A stretch of DNA of 64,000 bases. Origin: Gymnogyps californianus. Its lineage: Eukaryota > Chordata > Aves > Accipitriformes > Cathartidae. The DNA lies in NCBI RefSeq assembly GCF_018139145.2, contig NC_059479.1:2790001-2854000 (forward strand). The letters run 5' to 3'. Below the pieces are notes generated by a model. It did no database searches and had not been told where the DNA came from. It saw only the letters and a list, made by a program, of their open reading frames with translations. Made by a program: the position numbers and the translations under genes. Below are positions 37,840-47,524 of this stretch, one piece after another (within the stretch, counting starts at the first letter, position 1; each line of letters starts with the position of its first letter).

Positions 37840-38340
37840 GAAGGAGAGAGACGGGCACAGCTTGGGTTCCTCCCCGCCACCGAAAGCAAACGGGGGGCAG
37901 GTGCCTTCCAGCATCTCGGCTCCTTTAGCCTCCGGGAGGGACCCCAGGGCGAACGCACCATTTCCACAGCAAGCGAGGAGCGGGGTGGCACGCCGGGCCC
38001 CGGAGGCAGGCTTGATGGGGATGAAGGCAGGGGAGGATGCTGCCCGCACCCCGCCGGCGGACGGGAGGCGTTTGGGGACGGCACAAAGACCCCCCCGAGC
38101 CTGGGAAACACCCCATTACCAAAAGCTGAGGGGGGTGTGGGGGGGTGTACCTCTTGCGACACCGCCGTCGGAGCGAAAGGCGTCCCCAGGGTGAGCGGGG
38201 AGGGCCGGGCCGGTGCCCCCCGGAGCGCCCGGGGCGCGGTGCGGGCTCCCCGGGGGCGGCGGGCGGCAGCCGGCCCCGCTCGCCCGGAGCCGGCCGGGTC
38301 CCTGCGGCAGGAGGGGGCCGCCGAAATCGCCTCACCCTTT
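37840..38340. promoter_or_regulatory. CpG island, ~8 kb upstream of POU3F4
   Basis: This is the first strong CpG-rich block met when moving toward POU3F4 and marks the edge of the GC-rich domain. Both strands have long stop-free frames, but the peptides are low-complexity. Distal islands of this sort often flank developmental transcription-factor genes. Confidence 0.65.
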
Positions 38341-38344
38341 TTTC

Positions 38345-39060
38345 GCTTTGCAGTGACAGATCGTTCCCTTTTCAAAGCGTCTCCAGAGTCTCTTTTTTTG
38401 ACGCTCTTCCCCACTCGTTAGAGCCTGTCCGTTCAAAGGCTTCCCCGGCTAAACTTCCCAGCAACTTCACTAAACCCCTTTGAACCATGGGGAAGGGGGG
38501 GATTTTTTTATTTTCTTTTTTTTTTTTTTGGCTCTTCCTTTTTTTTTTTTTTTTCTTCCCCCGGAGTACAGTAGGGTGAAGCAATCTGTCATGAACTCAG
38601 GGCTGGCTGTGTTTAAAAATTGATTTGAAAATGTCTGTCTTCAAGGCGCAGGCGTCTCGCATTTAAGCCTATCACCCTGGCATCTCGGCACAGCTTCTCC
38701 TCCTGCTGAGGCGGAGAGCCTCTGCATCCCACCTCATCCGAAACCAAATATCTTTACCCAATTTCTCTTTCCAAGCACCATCTTTCACCGTGACGTAAGG
38801 GAAACACGAAGCCCAGCCTAACGCGCATAGGTATACACCTGCATGATGTTCTCGCTCCTTTGTGGGGGTAATTCGCAATGTCGCCGGGTTATCCACTCGT
38901 GTGTTGTTCACCTACGGCTAAACAAAGCTTCGAGGTGAAGATGATGACTCCGTCCCGGGGCGGAGACCGCCTCGATCTTCCCCAAAACGGGCGTGGGAAG
39001 CGCATCGGCGTTCGCGTCACGGGCGTGGGGTGGCCCAGGGAGAGCCACGCCTGGGAGGGA
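38345..39060. other. Intergenic between CpG islands, no gene seen
   Basis: Mixed sequence with T-rich runs at 38505-38555 (in two blocks) and a moderate CpG-rich part near 38950-39060. No domain-bearing frame is visible. Confidence 0.6.
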
Positions 39061-39340
39061 GAGGGGCTTTTAATGAAATCATAACATTCAAACAGTTTTC
39101 TATTAAATCCTGCTAATTTTCTAGGTGAAGGCTGTGAAGTGAATGTGAGGAAGCATTAAAAGGGAATTGAATTTGCATTCCTTATGCTACAGGCACATGT
39201 TTACATGACCTTTAAAACAGAATTAAAGCTGTATCATCAGCAGCTGTAGGCAGTTCACATTACTAAGGCAATCAAATCAGAAGGCTAAACTAACTATAAA
39301 ACATAAATTAAACTGATAGAGAATCATCCTAATTCACTGG
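39060..39340. promoter_or_regulatory. Candidate conserved enhancer with octamer, ~7 kb upstream of POU3F4
   Basis: An AT-rich island between GC-rich blocks carries a perfect octamer in reverse (ATTTGCAT, 39171-39178), AATTAAAG near 39222, a CAGCAGCTG E-box near 39240 and several homeodomain-like cores (TAATTT, AATTA). It is not low-complexity and looks like a conserved noncoding element. Conservation and activity are untested. Confidence 0.4.
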
Positions 39341-39429
39341 GTTTACTTGCAATTTACTTATCCGCTACTAGTAATTTCTAAACGGTTTGGAGAAGAAGCA
39401 AATAGGAAATACTTGAATGTGGCACTTCA

Positions 39430-39640
39430 AAAATGTGTCGTCCGAGGGCGAGAGCCGGCTCTCCGGGGTTCTCCCGGGGGCTCTTCATTAGCGAGCGCGG
39501 GAGTAACAGCCCGGGCACGGTCCCCCCCCGGCCGCCCCGGCGAGGGCGCGTTCCCAGAGGTCCACGAAGGGCCTACGAGCTGGTACCTGCAGCTCCTGCA
39601 TCGCTAACCCCCCAGCTTCACTGGGCTGGCTCAAGCCTCC
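39430..39640. promoter_or_regulatory. Small CpG-rich patch
   Basis: A short GC-rich, CpG-containing block between an AT-rich candidate enhancer and the 39.9-40.8 kb island. No gene is seen. Confidence 0.45.
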
Positions 39641-39793
39641 CGCAGTCCCCCTGCTCTCCGGAGGACCCTCACGCACGCCGTTTATTTTCTAAAATATGAA
39701 ATAACTCCATGCCCAATGGAGTTCGCGTTGCACCGCTCCCTTCTGCCCTTCTCCCCCATCCCCAAGAGGGACACTTTTCAACGTCTGAAGCAC

Positions 39794-39798
<5 letters not shown>

Positions 39799-39826
<28 letters not shown>
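39799..39826. repeat. Poly(A) tract, 28 bp
   Basis: An uninterrupted A run just before the GC-rich island; a simple repeat. Confidence 0.9.
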
Positions 39827-39828
<2 letters not shown>

Positions 39829-39889
39829 ACAACCAAAAATCGATACCGCCGGTGATTTCATTAAAAGTTTGCAGAGTGCGTTGGCCCAG

Positions 39890-40790
39890 CTCTGCTCCAG
39901 CGCTCCCGGGCGGAGCGGGGACGGGGTCCGGCACCGGGCATCCCCCCGCTGCCCCGGCAGGGCCCGGCCGCAGCCTCCTCCCTCCCCGGAGCACCCCGAC
40001 TTCGATTTCTTCCTATTTATTGCTTGCAGGCGGCGCAGCCGAGGGGCTGCCTCTCCCCCTTTGCCGGCGACTCTCCCGTGTGCGCTTCCATTTGTCCCGG
40101 GGACTGCGCTGATTTATTGCCCGCCCGCCTTCCGATGAACTTCTCCCCCGCTCCCCTCGCAGTCCCCGGGATTCCCCGCGGCTCCTCCGCCCCGGGGAAG
40201 GCAAAGAGGGGAAGGTCCGGGGAAGGGGTGGTGCAGCCTCCAGCGGCTTTAACCGGGCTTCTCCTGGGCTTGGGGGGGGGAAGAAAAGGTGCCAGGAGAT
40301 GCCAGGGGATCTCGCACGCTGGAGGAGAAGCGGCTGGAGAGGGCTCATCCCCAAGCAGCTTCTTTCTGCGGGGGCTGGGGTTACTGCTGCGGGGGGGGGG
40401 GGGGGACGGGGACAGTGAAGCCGAGGCAGCTCGAAGTGCAGAGAGGGGAGTAGCGGGGGGTCCCCCGCTCCGGCATCACCTGCCCGCCCGAGGTGCGCCG
40501 GGGCCGGGCAGCGCTGCAGCCGGGGCCCCCGGAGGCTCGTCCCGGCTCGGGGAGGGGGGGCGGCGGGAGGCATCCCCAGCCTGCGGAGCAGGGGGCTTCC
40601 CTCGGCCCGGCTTCCCCGAGGAGGGGCCGAGCTCTCGCGTGGGCAAAGCCTTTGTCTGCTGCGCGGGCCCCGCCGAGACGCCCTGCGCGCAGCCAGGCTC
40701 AAGTTCCGCCACTCGCGGCCCCACGCGAGAGCCCAGCGGCGAGCAAAGGGGGCTGTCGCCAAGCATCCACCTGCACGGGCACGGTCCCGT
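39890..40790. promoter_or_regulatory. CpG island, ~6 kb upstream of POU3F4
   Basis: About 900 bp of dense GC- and CpG-rich DNA contains G and C runs (for example G near 40391-40404). Frames are open on both strands for about 250 codons because stops are rare in such DNA; the peptides are Pro-, Arg- and Gly-rich and unlike known proteins. It may be an orphan island or an unannotated transcript start. Confidence 0.65.
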
Positions 40791-42078
40791 GTGACGAAGC
40801 GAAACCTAAACTGCCTGACGTCCCTTCACACTTTCTTGCATCGCCCAAGCGCGATTCACGAAGGAAACGTCTTTTAGCAACACCAGCCTGGCCTGAAAGT
40901 TCACATTTTGTAGCAGCTTTGATTGGCGCGACCTGAATGAAACGGGGAGTAAACTTTCCACCAAGCCGTAAACATTTCGTCTGTGAGAAAACAAAGAATT
41001 AGCAGTACCGTCTACGTATTTATAAATGTAAATGTAGGAATGACGAGGCGCTTCAAAATGCAGGCGACGTTTAGATCCCTCTGCAGCATCAGGAGCATCG
41101 CTGGATGCTCTGCACGCTGAACGCTAAAGCTGGAGGAACGTATAGTTTAAAAACAAAAACAAAAAAACCAAAACACAACACAAAAAAACCCCCCACATTG
41201 AAATTGTTCAGTAAACTAACAAACAACAATGCAGGTATTTGTCATCCAAGGAACAGAGCGATTTGTCTTCAATGTCTCATTAGTCAACAGAGGTTAAACA
41301 GCGTGCCGCTTAGTGCGTTTCCAAATCCAACCCACTTCCCTTTAAACGTGTCTGAGCAGAAACCTGTCCGTTCAGCAACTGTATTCGAATTATTTCTAAG
41401 ATACGGGCAGGACGGCCTCTGAGTTGGAGAGGGAGCCGGGGGCCGTGCCCCCCGCGGCCCGGGGCTGCGGCCCCACGGCCAGCCGCCTCGCCCCTGCCTG
41501 CTGCCAGAGCCTGCGCCGGGGCGGGGAGGGGGGGAACACGCTGCGCGAAAAAAACACGGGATTTCGGTCCGGGATGAAACAAGCGCGTTCTTGTCATCGC
41601 GCCTGTTTGAATGGCACGGTGAGGAAAGTGCCTGCGTAAAAGGGAAGCGATCGGCATTGTTGTGCAGATCTATTAACTCCCAACGTGACCTTAGAAGCCG
41701 GCATGCACTTCAAGCACCGCCCGAGAAAGGGACCCTGCGCCGCAGCCCCCCTCTCCCCGGCTCCCTCTCGCCATCCATATTTCTCGATTAAGCACAACAA
41801 AACCCGACGTTTCAATACGTGGATTTAATAAACGGCAAGACCCGTCCCACGGTAAAAAATGTGCACTTTGGAGAGACTTCCCGGAATATTTTTTTTTTTC
41901 TTTTTTTTTTTTTTTTTGCTCTCGACCGCAAATCAACCAAATGTTCCAGACAATACCTGCTACCAACCAACCCGGCTAAAAAAGAACAGTGACCTGAACA
42001 TGACGTGGTAGTGCACAAATGAACGACATTTTTTTTTTCCCCCAGCAAGTACATTTTTCAAACATTAACAACGTGGGA

Positions 42079-42122
42079 AAAAATAATAATAATAATAATA
42101 ATAGTAATAATAATAATAACAA
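42079..42122. repeat. (AAT)n microsatellite
   Basis: About 13 AAT units with one AGT interruption. It is a simple trinucleotide repeat. Confidence 0.9.
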
Positions 42123-42498
42123 CAGGCGATTCGAGCAGAGGAGCGAGGAGTCGCCCAAAACGCTTTGGAAACCGCAGCAGTTAGAATACAAATGCTATTA
42201 TTTACCTTGTGATTTTCTCTGCCCGGGACTGGCTTTATTGTCCCTCCCTAGCCTTTCTCCGGGCGCAGGACCAGCCCAGCCGCAGCAACGCTCCCTCCGT
42301 GCCGGGCTTATTACTAACGGGCTGGTGCTCGGAGAGATTTGGGGGGGCCGCATTCATTCTTACATTAGGACTATTTTAATTTGCAATCTGTCAGTCCATC
42401 TCCTGGCTGTGGTTCTGAGATGGCAGTGTGGCTGTGGCTCTCCCTCCTCTCTCCCTGCACAGCATTTACTCACGTTCAAGAGCAGCCAACAGAGACCA

Positions 42499-42499
<1 letters not shown>

Positions 42500-42530
<31 letters not shown>
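42500..42530. repeat. Poly(A) tract, 31 bp
   Basis: An uninterrupted run of A. It has no obvious retroposon body upstream, so it is treated as a simple repeat. Confidence 0.9.
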
Positions 42531-42535
<5 letters not shown>

Positions 42536-43147
42536 AATTGAGCTTGTGTCGGTATTGGCTAATTTCTGCTAATACTCTGTAAATTCCTCTTTTCCTCCTA
42601 ACCTTCCCCCATGCAGGTTAGGTTTTCACAAAGCATCTCCGGAGATCCAGGAGCCGGTTTCTCAGCCCTGCTTGCTGAGCTGATGGGTGGCTGGGTTTCA
42701 ATGTTAGTACCAGCGCTTCGATGTACACAATGAAAACCTTAACTCCTGGCTTCAGAAACGGTTAAATTGCCCTTTCCCAACCCCCACCCCCGTTATGATT
42801 GACTCTGTTTTTAAATTTGCACTTGTTCCCACCAAGCGCAATCTAACTCGTCCTGTCTCTAAAGTGAACTTGTGTTGAAGGTGAAGTTTTCAATATAGAG
42901 GTCATGACACCGAGCCACAGCTTACCGCTCCGAGCTTCATGCTGTATTAAACACAATCAAAACGAACCCCTTTTAGACCTTCCCCCCCCCTTCCCGCAGA
43001 TGAACAATGAGGGGGAAAAAAAAAAATCTCTAAAATATAATAAAATCAGCTCTGCCACGATAATAAACCCGTTCCTCCCGCTCCCGGGCTCGCTCTCTCC
43101 GCGGTCCCTACCTATAGAGAGGCGCCTATAGAGCCGGTTAAGAAAGA

Positions 43148-43197
43148 CAAACACACACACACACACACACACGCACGCACACACGCACACACGCACC
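43148..43197. repeat. (CA)n / CACG microsatellite
   Basis: Alternating CA with interspersed CG steps runs for about 50 bp. Such alternating purine-pyrimidine sequence can adopt Z-DNA. Confidence 0.9.
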
Positions 43198-43470
43198 CCG
43201 CGTTTTAGTTATAGCTCTTAAAGGGGAATCTGCGGGTTTGGTGCCGGGGAGAGCCATCCCTGCCCCGCCGGAGGTGCGCCCGCCGCCGGGGCGCAGCGCT
43301 GCCGCCGCCCCGCCGGCTCCACTCGTGGGTGCCGCTGCCGCTCCCGCCGCCTGCCCGCTGCCCACGAAGGGGAAGGGACGTCTGAGCCACGCACCCGGGT
43401 GACCCCCAGAAACTCTCGGTCCCGCCCGTGCCTCCGCCGGGCGAGGGGGACTCGACACAATTACAGCTCC
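43190..43470. promoter_or_regulatory. CpG-rich patch, ~3 kb upstream of POU3F4
   Basis: This short GC-rich block has many CpG dinucleotides directly after a CA-type microsatellite. No gene is supported, and open frames here are composition effects. Confidence 0.5.
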
Positions 43471-43699
43471 TCCGCTTCAAAGCGGGGGTTTTCTCTATAG
43501 CGACTTCTAGCTGCCCCAAGACGGTAGGCTGCCTTCAGCTATTGTGCGATCTTTTTCATGCCAAAGATTTAGCAGGAAAGGAAAAAAAAAAATAGATATT
43601 AAAGCGAGTTATTTGTTGGGGAAACGCGGGTCCCTCCAGTGCGGAGGCACCCAGAGCCAGAGGGCTGGAGCGCACGGTCCAAACCCAGAAACTTTTTTT

Positions 43700-44330
43700 T
43701 TTTTTAAACTTTAATGGGTTTCAGTCTATGAAAAATAAGTTACAAATTCTTGCAACAGTAGCTTTGCATGTACTTATTTTTCTCCCATGTCCAGACGGGG
43801 TCGTCTATTGAATAAGGCTCTTTTATTCTGCATGGGGCAGGGGATTTGTGGCCATGGTCCCCCTTTTATTCCTCTCTCTATGGAAACCCAGATCATGGGG
43901 AGAAATATGCGAGGCTGAATAAAGAAAAGCAGCAGAAAGGACCGCTTGAGAGCGGCATCTGTTACACTTGGGAAGTTAGACTGACAGGAAAGAGCTAAAG
44001 AAACCCTCTCCAGCAGATTAGTTAGAACAGCAAGAAGATTTAACTATATGCAGATAAAAACACTTTAAAATACACCATACTCTCCTATAGGCGAGATGAG
44101 AGTCTCCTCCGTCAGGAGCGGAGTGCCGCGGAGCCGGGCTCTGCCTTAGATACATTTGCAACAAATATTAAAATGGGACGTTCGGGGTTTTATTTCCCTG
44201 CTAGAGACTCTGCCTTAATTAAACGGCGGATCTGAACATCTATTTTCACGGGCAATGGGATTTGAAAAATTGTTTCGGAAGTTAAAGTGCAAATTAATTT
44301 TAAATAATTTAGTTACGTTTTGATACAGTG
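43700..44330. promoter_or_regulatory. Candidate conserved regulatory block upstream of POU3F4
   Basis: This moderately AT-rich, non-repetitive block lies between CpG islands. It contains TTTGCATG near 43765 (an octamer variant), a GATAAA-type site near 44055 and an AT-rich ATTAATTTTAAATAATTT stretch near 44292-44310. The texture is that of a proximal enhancer. Function is inferred only. Confidence 0.35.
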
Positions 44331-44339
44331 CGGCTTCCC

Positions 44340-44960
44340 CCCCCCCCCCCCCCCCCTTCCGCGGGCGCCGGTGATATTTATTTCGCGAAGCTTGTGAAGG
44401 CGGAGAGATGGGGGGGGGGGGGGGAAGGAAAAGGAAAGAAAGGGGAAAAAAAAAAAAAAAAAGAAAGAGGGCTGCTAATATAACTCTCTCTCTGCCCTCC
44501 CCGCCTTCCCCCGCGCCTCCGGCGGGCCCGGCCGCGGTGCTGAATGCCGCCGCTCCGCTCGCAGACCGCGCCGGCAGAAACGGAGCTCTCACGGAGACAT
44601 TTTTCATCTCCTGACCTCCCCGCTGACCCCCCCCCCCCCCCGCTCCCCACCGCCGCTGGCACACACACCGCCTCCGCACTACCTGCAAACTTCTTTTTTT
44701 ATTTATTTTCCAAGTTGCACCCCCCCACACACACCCACCCCCTCCCCCCCACTCCCCCCCCCGGGGGTTGCGGCAGGCGCGGAGCGGGCGCGGGTGCGCA
44801 GCGCAACGGCCGCCCGCCGGGGACGCGCCCGGGGATCCGCAGACCTCCCCGATATATCGCGATCTGCCTCCAGCCACGCACCCCGCTCTGCTCTTTAACG
44901 GCCAGCCCTGCCTTTGCCCCCTCTCGCACGCTGCGCCCTGCCCGAGCCCCGGCGAGAAAT
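44340..44960. promoter_or_regulatory. CpG island, 1.5-2 kb upstream of POU3F4
   Basis: This is a GC- and CpG-rich block with long C and G homopolymer runs (44337-44356 C, 44410-44424 G, and more C near 44626-44642). It is separated from the main island by the AT-rich octamer block. Its role is unknown; it may be a shore or alternative promoter. Confidence 0.6.
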
Positions 44961-45006
44961 TATTGTGATTATTATTATTATAATGAGGAAAGCGATGCTA
45001 CCCGGC

Positions 45007-45583
45007 TATAAAGGAATCAGAGGAGCGCTCACCTTATTTATATCTATTTTCTCATTTTCTTGAATTTTCTTCAGATCTGTCTTCTCAGAGAAACTAATGC
45101 CTTAATGACTTTCTGGTAGCTGCAAGCCTTCTTTTATTTCTGCTAAATATATGAAAATGTATGCAAATTTAAATCAAGCTTAACCTAGGAGCTCTTGCAA
45201 TATATTTAATGGAATTTCAAACCAATAAGGGAACTCTGATGCAGTCTTCTGTAAGTGCAAATATAATTACGCAGCTAGGTTACCTCCAAAATTATGCAGG
45301 GAAAGGTCATTTTTTAACTCGGGAGCGGTTCGGAGGTACCAGGGGTTTGGCCCTCCCCGCCGGAGGGCCGCGACCGCCGCCGAGGGGCCCCGCTGCCGCC
45401 CCGGCGGGGCACCGCGGGTGCGGGGCGGCGGCGGGGCTCTGCCCGCCGGGCCCGAGCGAGCCGGGGGGCACAGAGCTCCCCCCCCCCGCCCCCCCGGTGG
45501 GGCCTGGGGGCCGCACGCGCCTTTTCCCCCTTTATTTTTCCTTTTCTCCCGTTTTTTTTGTTTTTTTTTTTTTTTCCCTGCAG
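45007..45583 (+). promoter_or_regulatory. Possible distal promoter and 5' UTR intron of POU3F4
   Basis: A TATAAAGG sits at 45007-45014. A consensus splice donor GTAAGT is at 45251-45256, and a very strong acceptor (long T-rich tract ending CCCTGCAG) ends at 45583. Together they could make a short first exon starting near 45038, a 333-bp intron 45251-45583, and a second exon holding the whole coding region. POU3F4 is known as a single-exon gene, so this would be an alternative transcript. It rests only on motif matches and could be chance. Confidence 0.2.
45030..45310. promoter_or_regulatory. AT-rich candidate regulatory block with perfect octamer
   Basis: This AT-rich island lies between two GC-rich blocks, 1.1-1.4 kb before the POU3F4 ATG. 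It holds a perfect octamer ATGCAAAT at 45161-45168, the canonical POU-protein site, a CCAAT-like motif (ACCAATAAGG) near 45219, and octamer-like half sites (GTGCAAAT) near 45255. Autoregulation or regulation by another POU factor is possible. The sequence shows the motifs; function is inferred. Confidence 0.4.
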
Positions 45584-46184
45584 ACCGCACGCCGGGCGCG
45601 CACCGGCGGCGCACCGCGCCCGTGTATTTCGTATTGCAAACTTTGAGGAGGCACCACCGGGATTTACTGGCGGGGAGGCCGGAGAGCGGCTTTTGGGGCT
45701 TTTTTATTATTATTTTGGGTTTGGTTTTGGGGGTTTTTTTGTTTTTTTTTTTAGTTTTTGCTCCTCAGCGAGCACCGCGGGAGCGCACGGCCCGGGACAG
45801 GCGGGAGACGCGCGGCTCGGGGCAGCAGAGCAGCGGCAGCCGCCGGCGCAGAGCAGCGGAGAGGGCACCGCGCACCGAGCGGCGGAACCCGCCCGCACCG
45901 GCGGGCCGGGGGCAGCGAGGGCCGCGGGGGTGCGGCGGCCGCCGCCGGGCCGGGCTGCGCCGGGGTGGTCCCGCAGGGTCTGCCGCCGGGGCGCCGCCGT
46001 TTAACCTCTGCCGCGCGCTCCCCCGGCGCTAATCGCTCCCCATTTAAGCCGTGCCCCGCGTCCTCCCCTCCCTCCCCGCCCGGCGCGGAGCGCGGCGCGG
46101 AAGGAGTTAAGCGGCGGGGGGCCGCCTCGCGCCCGGCCCCCGGTGCCGGCGGAGTGATTCACTTCCTGCCTCGGGCCCGCGCGG

Positions 46185-46399
46185 CGCCCCGCGCCCTCGC
46201 CCCGCCCCCCGCCGCCGCGGCCGGCCTCCCGTCCCTCCCATTGGCCCGCGCGGCGCGGCCCCGCCGGCGGCGCGCCCCCATTGGGCGGCGCGGCTGCCAG
46301 TCGGCGGTCGGCCGCTGCCCGGGCCGCCGTGCCGGTGGATGTCAAAGGCTGAAGCGGCGGCGCCGCCACAGTATAACTCGTGGGGGCTGCGCGGCGGCC
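46185..46399 (+). promoter_or_regulatory. POU3F4: POU3F4 proximal promoter / 5' leader with twin CCAAT and GC boxes
   Basis: Two inverted CCAAT boxes (ATTGG) lie at 46240-46244 and 46280-46284, exactly 40 bp apart and 160 and 120 bp before the ATG. A GC box (CCCGCCC) is at 46201-46207. Such paired sites are typical NF-Y and Sp1 promoter elements, so transcription probably starts between about 46290 and 46390. A TATAA at 46372-46376 is only 24 bp before the ATG and cannot position a start that includes it. The transcription start itself is inferred. Confidence 0.6.
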
Positions 46400-46995
46400 A
46401 TGGCCACAGCCGCCTCCAACCCCTACAGCCTCCTCGGCTCCGGCTCGCTCGCCCATGCGGACGGCGCGGGCATGCAGCAGGGGAGCCCCTTCCGCAACCC
46501 GCAGAAGCTGCTGCAGAGCGAGTACCTGCAGGGCGTCCCCGGCAATGGGCACCCGCTGGGGCACCACTGGGTGACCAGCCTGAGCGACGGCGGGCCCTGG
46601 CCCTCGGCGCTGGCCGGTGGCCCGCTGGAGCAGCCCGACGTCAAGCCGGGCCGCGAGGACCTGCAGCTGGGCGCCATCATCCACCACCGCTCGCCCCACG
46701 TCTCCCACCACTCGCCCCACGCCAACCACCCCAGCGCCTGGGGCGCCAGCCCGGCCCACAGCGCCTCGCTGGCCCCCCCCGCCGCCGCCGCCGGGCAGCC
46801 CCTCAACGTCTACTCGCAGGCCGGTTTCGCGGTGGGCGGCATGCTGGAGCACGGCGGGCTGACCCCGCCGCCCGCCGCCGCCGCCGCCGCAGCCGCCGCC
46901 GCCGCCGCGCAGGGCTTGCACCCGGGGCTGCGGGGCGAGGGCGGCGGGGAGCACGGCGAGCTGGGGGGGCACCACTGCCAGGACCACTCGGATGA
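46339..46995 (+). other. Upstream ATG opening a frame that overlaps the POU3F4 start out of frame
   Basis: An ATG at 46339, 61 bp before the POU3F4 start, opens a 218-codon frame in a different register that runs over the first half of POU3F4. The predicted peptide is Arg-, Pro- and Ala-rich, as expected for the wrong frame of GC-rich DNA, so it is unlikely to be a conserved protein. Its start context is weak (T at -3, T at +4), whereas the main ATG is strong. If the mRNA begins upstream of 46339, this could dampen POU3F4 translation through leaky scanning. Confidence 0.35.
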
Positions 46996-47524
46996 GGAGA
47001 CGCCGACCTCGGACGAGCTGGAGCAGTTCGCCAAGCAGTTCAAGCAGCGGCGCATCAAGCTGGGCTTCACCCAGGCCGACGTGGGCTTGGCCCTGGGGAC
47101 CCTCTACGGCAACGTCTTCTCGCAGACCACCATCTGCCGCTTCGAGGCCCTGCAGCTCAGCTTCAAGAACATGTGCAAGCTGAAGCCGCTGCTGAACAAG
47201 TGGCTGGAGGAGGCCGACTCCTCCACCGGCAGCCCCACCAGCATCGACAAGATCGCGGCGCAGGGGAGGAAGAGGAAGAAGCGGACCTCCATCGAGGTGA
47301 GTGTCAAGGGCGTGCTGGAAACGCACTTTCTCAAGTGTCCCAAGCCGGCCGCCCAGGAGATCTCCTCGCTGGCAGACAGCCTGCAGCTGGAGAAGGAGGT
47401 GGTGCGGGTCTGGTTCTGCAACCGGCGGCAGAAGGAGAAGCGCATGACCCCGCCGGGGGAGCAGCCGCAGCACGAGGTGTACTCCCACGGCGTGAAAACG
47501 GACACGGCCTGCCACGACCTCTGA
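46400..47524 (+). CDS. POU3F4: POU domain class 3 transcription factor 4 (BRN4), intronless
   Basis: This 374-residue protein is a nuclear transcription factor that binds octamer-type DNA and controls neural and inner-ear development. The ATG at 46400 was chosen because it begins the [10 protein letters not shown] start shared by class III POU proteins and has a strong context (G at -3, G at +4). A POU-specific domain lies at about residues 199-273 and the POU homeodomain at about 291-350, with a basic RKRKKR patch at 290-295 and WFCNRR around 338-343 (Cys340 and Asn341 are homeodomain positions 50 and 51). The N-terminal segments [17 protein letters not shown] and [16 protein letters not shown] and the C-terminal CHDL separate it from POU3F1, F2 and F3. 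Human POU3F4 is 361 residues as I recall it; the extra length here is largely Ala- and Gly-rich sequence, including 12 alanines at 159-170. The frame is open upstream for 214 codons but without conserved sequence, so no N-terminal extension is proposed. Identification is very secure. Confidence 0.98.
   Translation: MATAASNPYSLLGSGSLAHADGAGMQQGSPFRNPQKLLQSEYLQGVPGNGHPLGHHWVTSLSDGGPWPSALAGGPLEQPDVKPGREDLQLGAIIHHRSPHVSHHSPHANHPSAWGASPAHSASLAPPAAAAGQPLNVYSQAGFAVGGMLEHGGLTPPPAAAAAAAAAAAAQGLHPGLRGEGGGEHGELGGHHCQDHSDEETPTSDELEQFAKQFKQRRIKLGFTQADVGLALGTLYGNVFSQTTICRFEALQLSFKNMCKLKPLLNKWLEEADSSTGSPTSIDKIAAQGRKRKKRTSIEVSVKGVLETHFLKCPKPAAQEISSLADSLQLEKEVVRVWFCNRRQKEKRMTPPGEQPQHEVYSHGVKTDTACHDL

Larger units (their letters stand above)
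40800..43147. other. Intergenic, mixed composition, no gene seen
   Basis: AT-rich sequence is interrupted by a small CpG-rich patch at about 41410-41560 and several A or T runs (for example 41890-41920). The segment 42535-42610 has CTAATT and GCTAAT motifs, and may belong to the proximal regulatory domain. No coding sequence is recognisable. Confidence 0.6.

Noticed and set aside
40013..40794. About 250-codon frames on both strands at 40.0-40.8 kb
   Set aside because: Both strands are open at once in a CpG island, and the peptides are Pro/Arg/Gly low-complexity.
46372..46376. TATAA as the POU3F4 TATA box
   Set aside because: It is only 24 bp before the ATG, so a start set by it would fall at or after the initiation codon.
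45758..46399. In-frame N-terminal extension of POU3F4 (214 extra codons)
   Set aside because: It opens with TTG, the peptide is low-complexity Arg/Ala/Gly/Pro sequence from a CpG island, and the [10 protein letters not shown] start at 46400 matches the family start.
47297..47302. GTGAGT splice-donor-like site inside the homeodomain coding sequence
   Set aside because: The sequence continues as conserved homeodomain ([13 protein letters not shown]), so it is read through as coding.
46001..47515. 504-codon antisense frame across POU3F4
   Set aside because: It is a mirror of the GC-rich coding strand; stops are scarce in that composition and the peptide is low-complexity with no domain.
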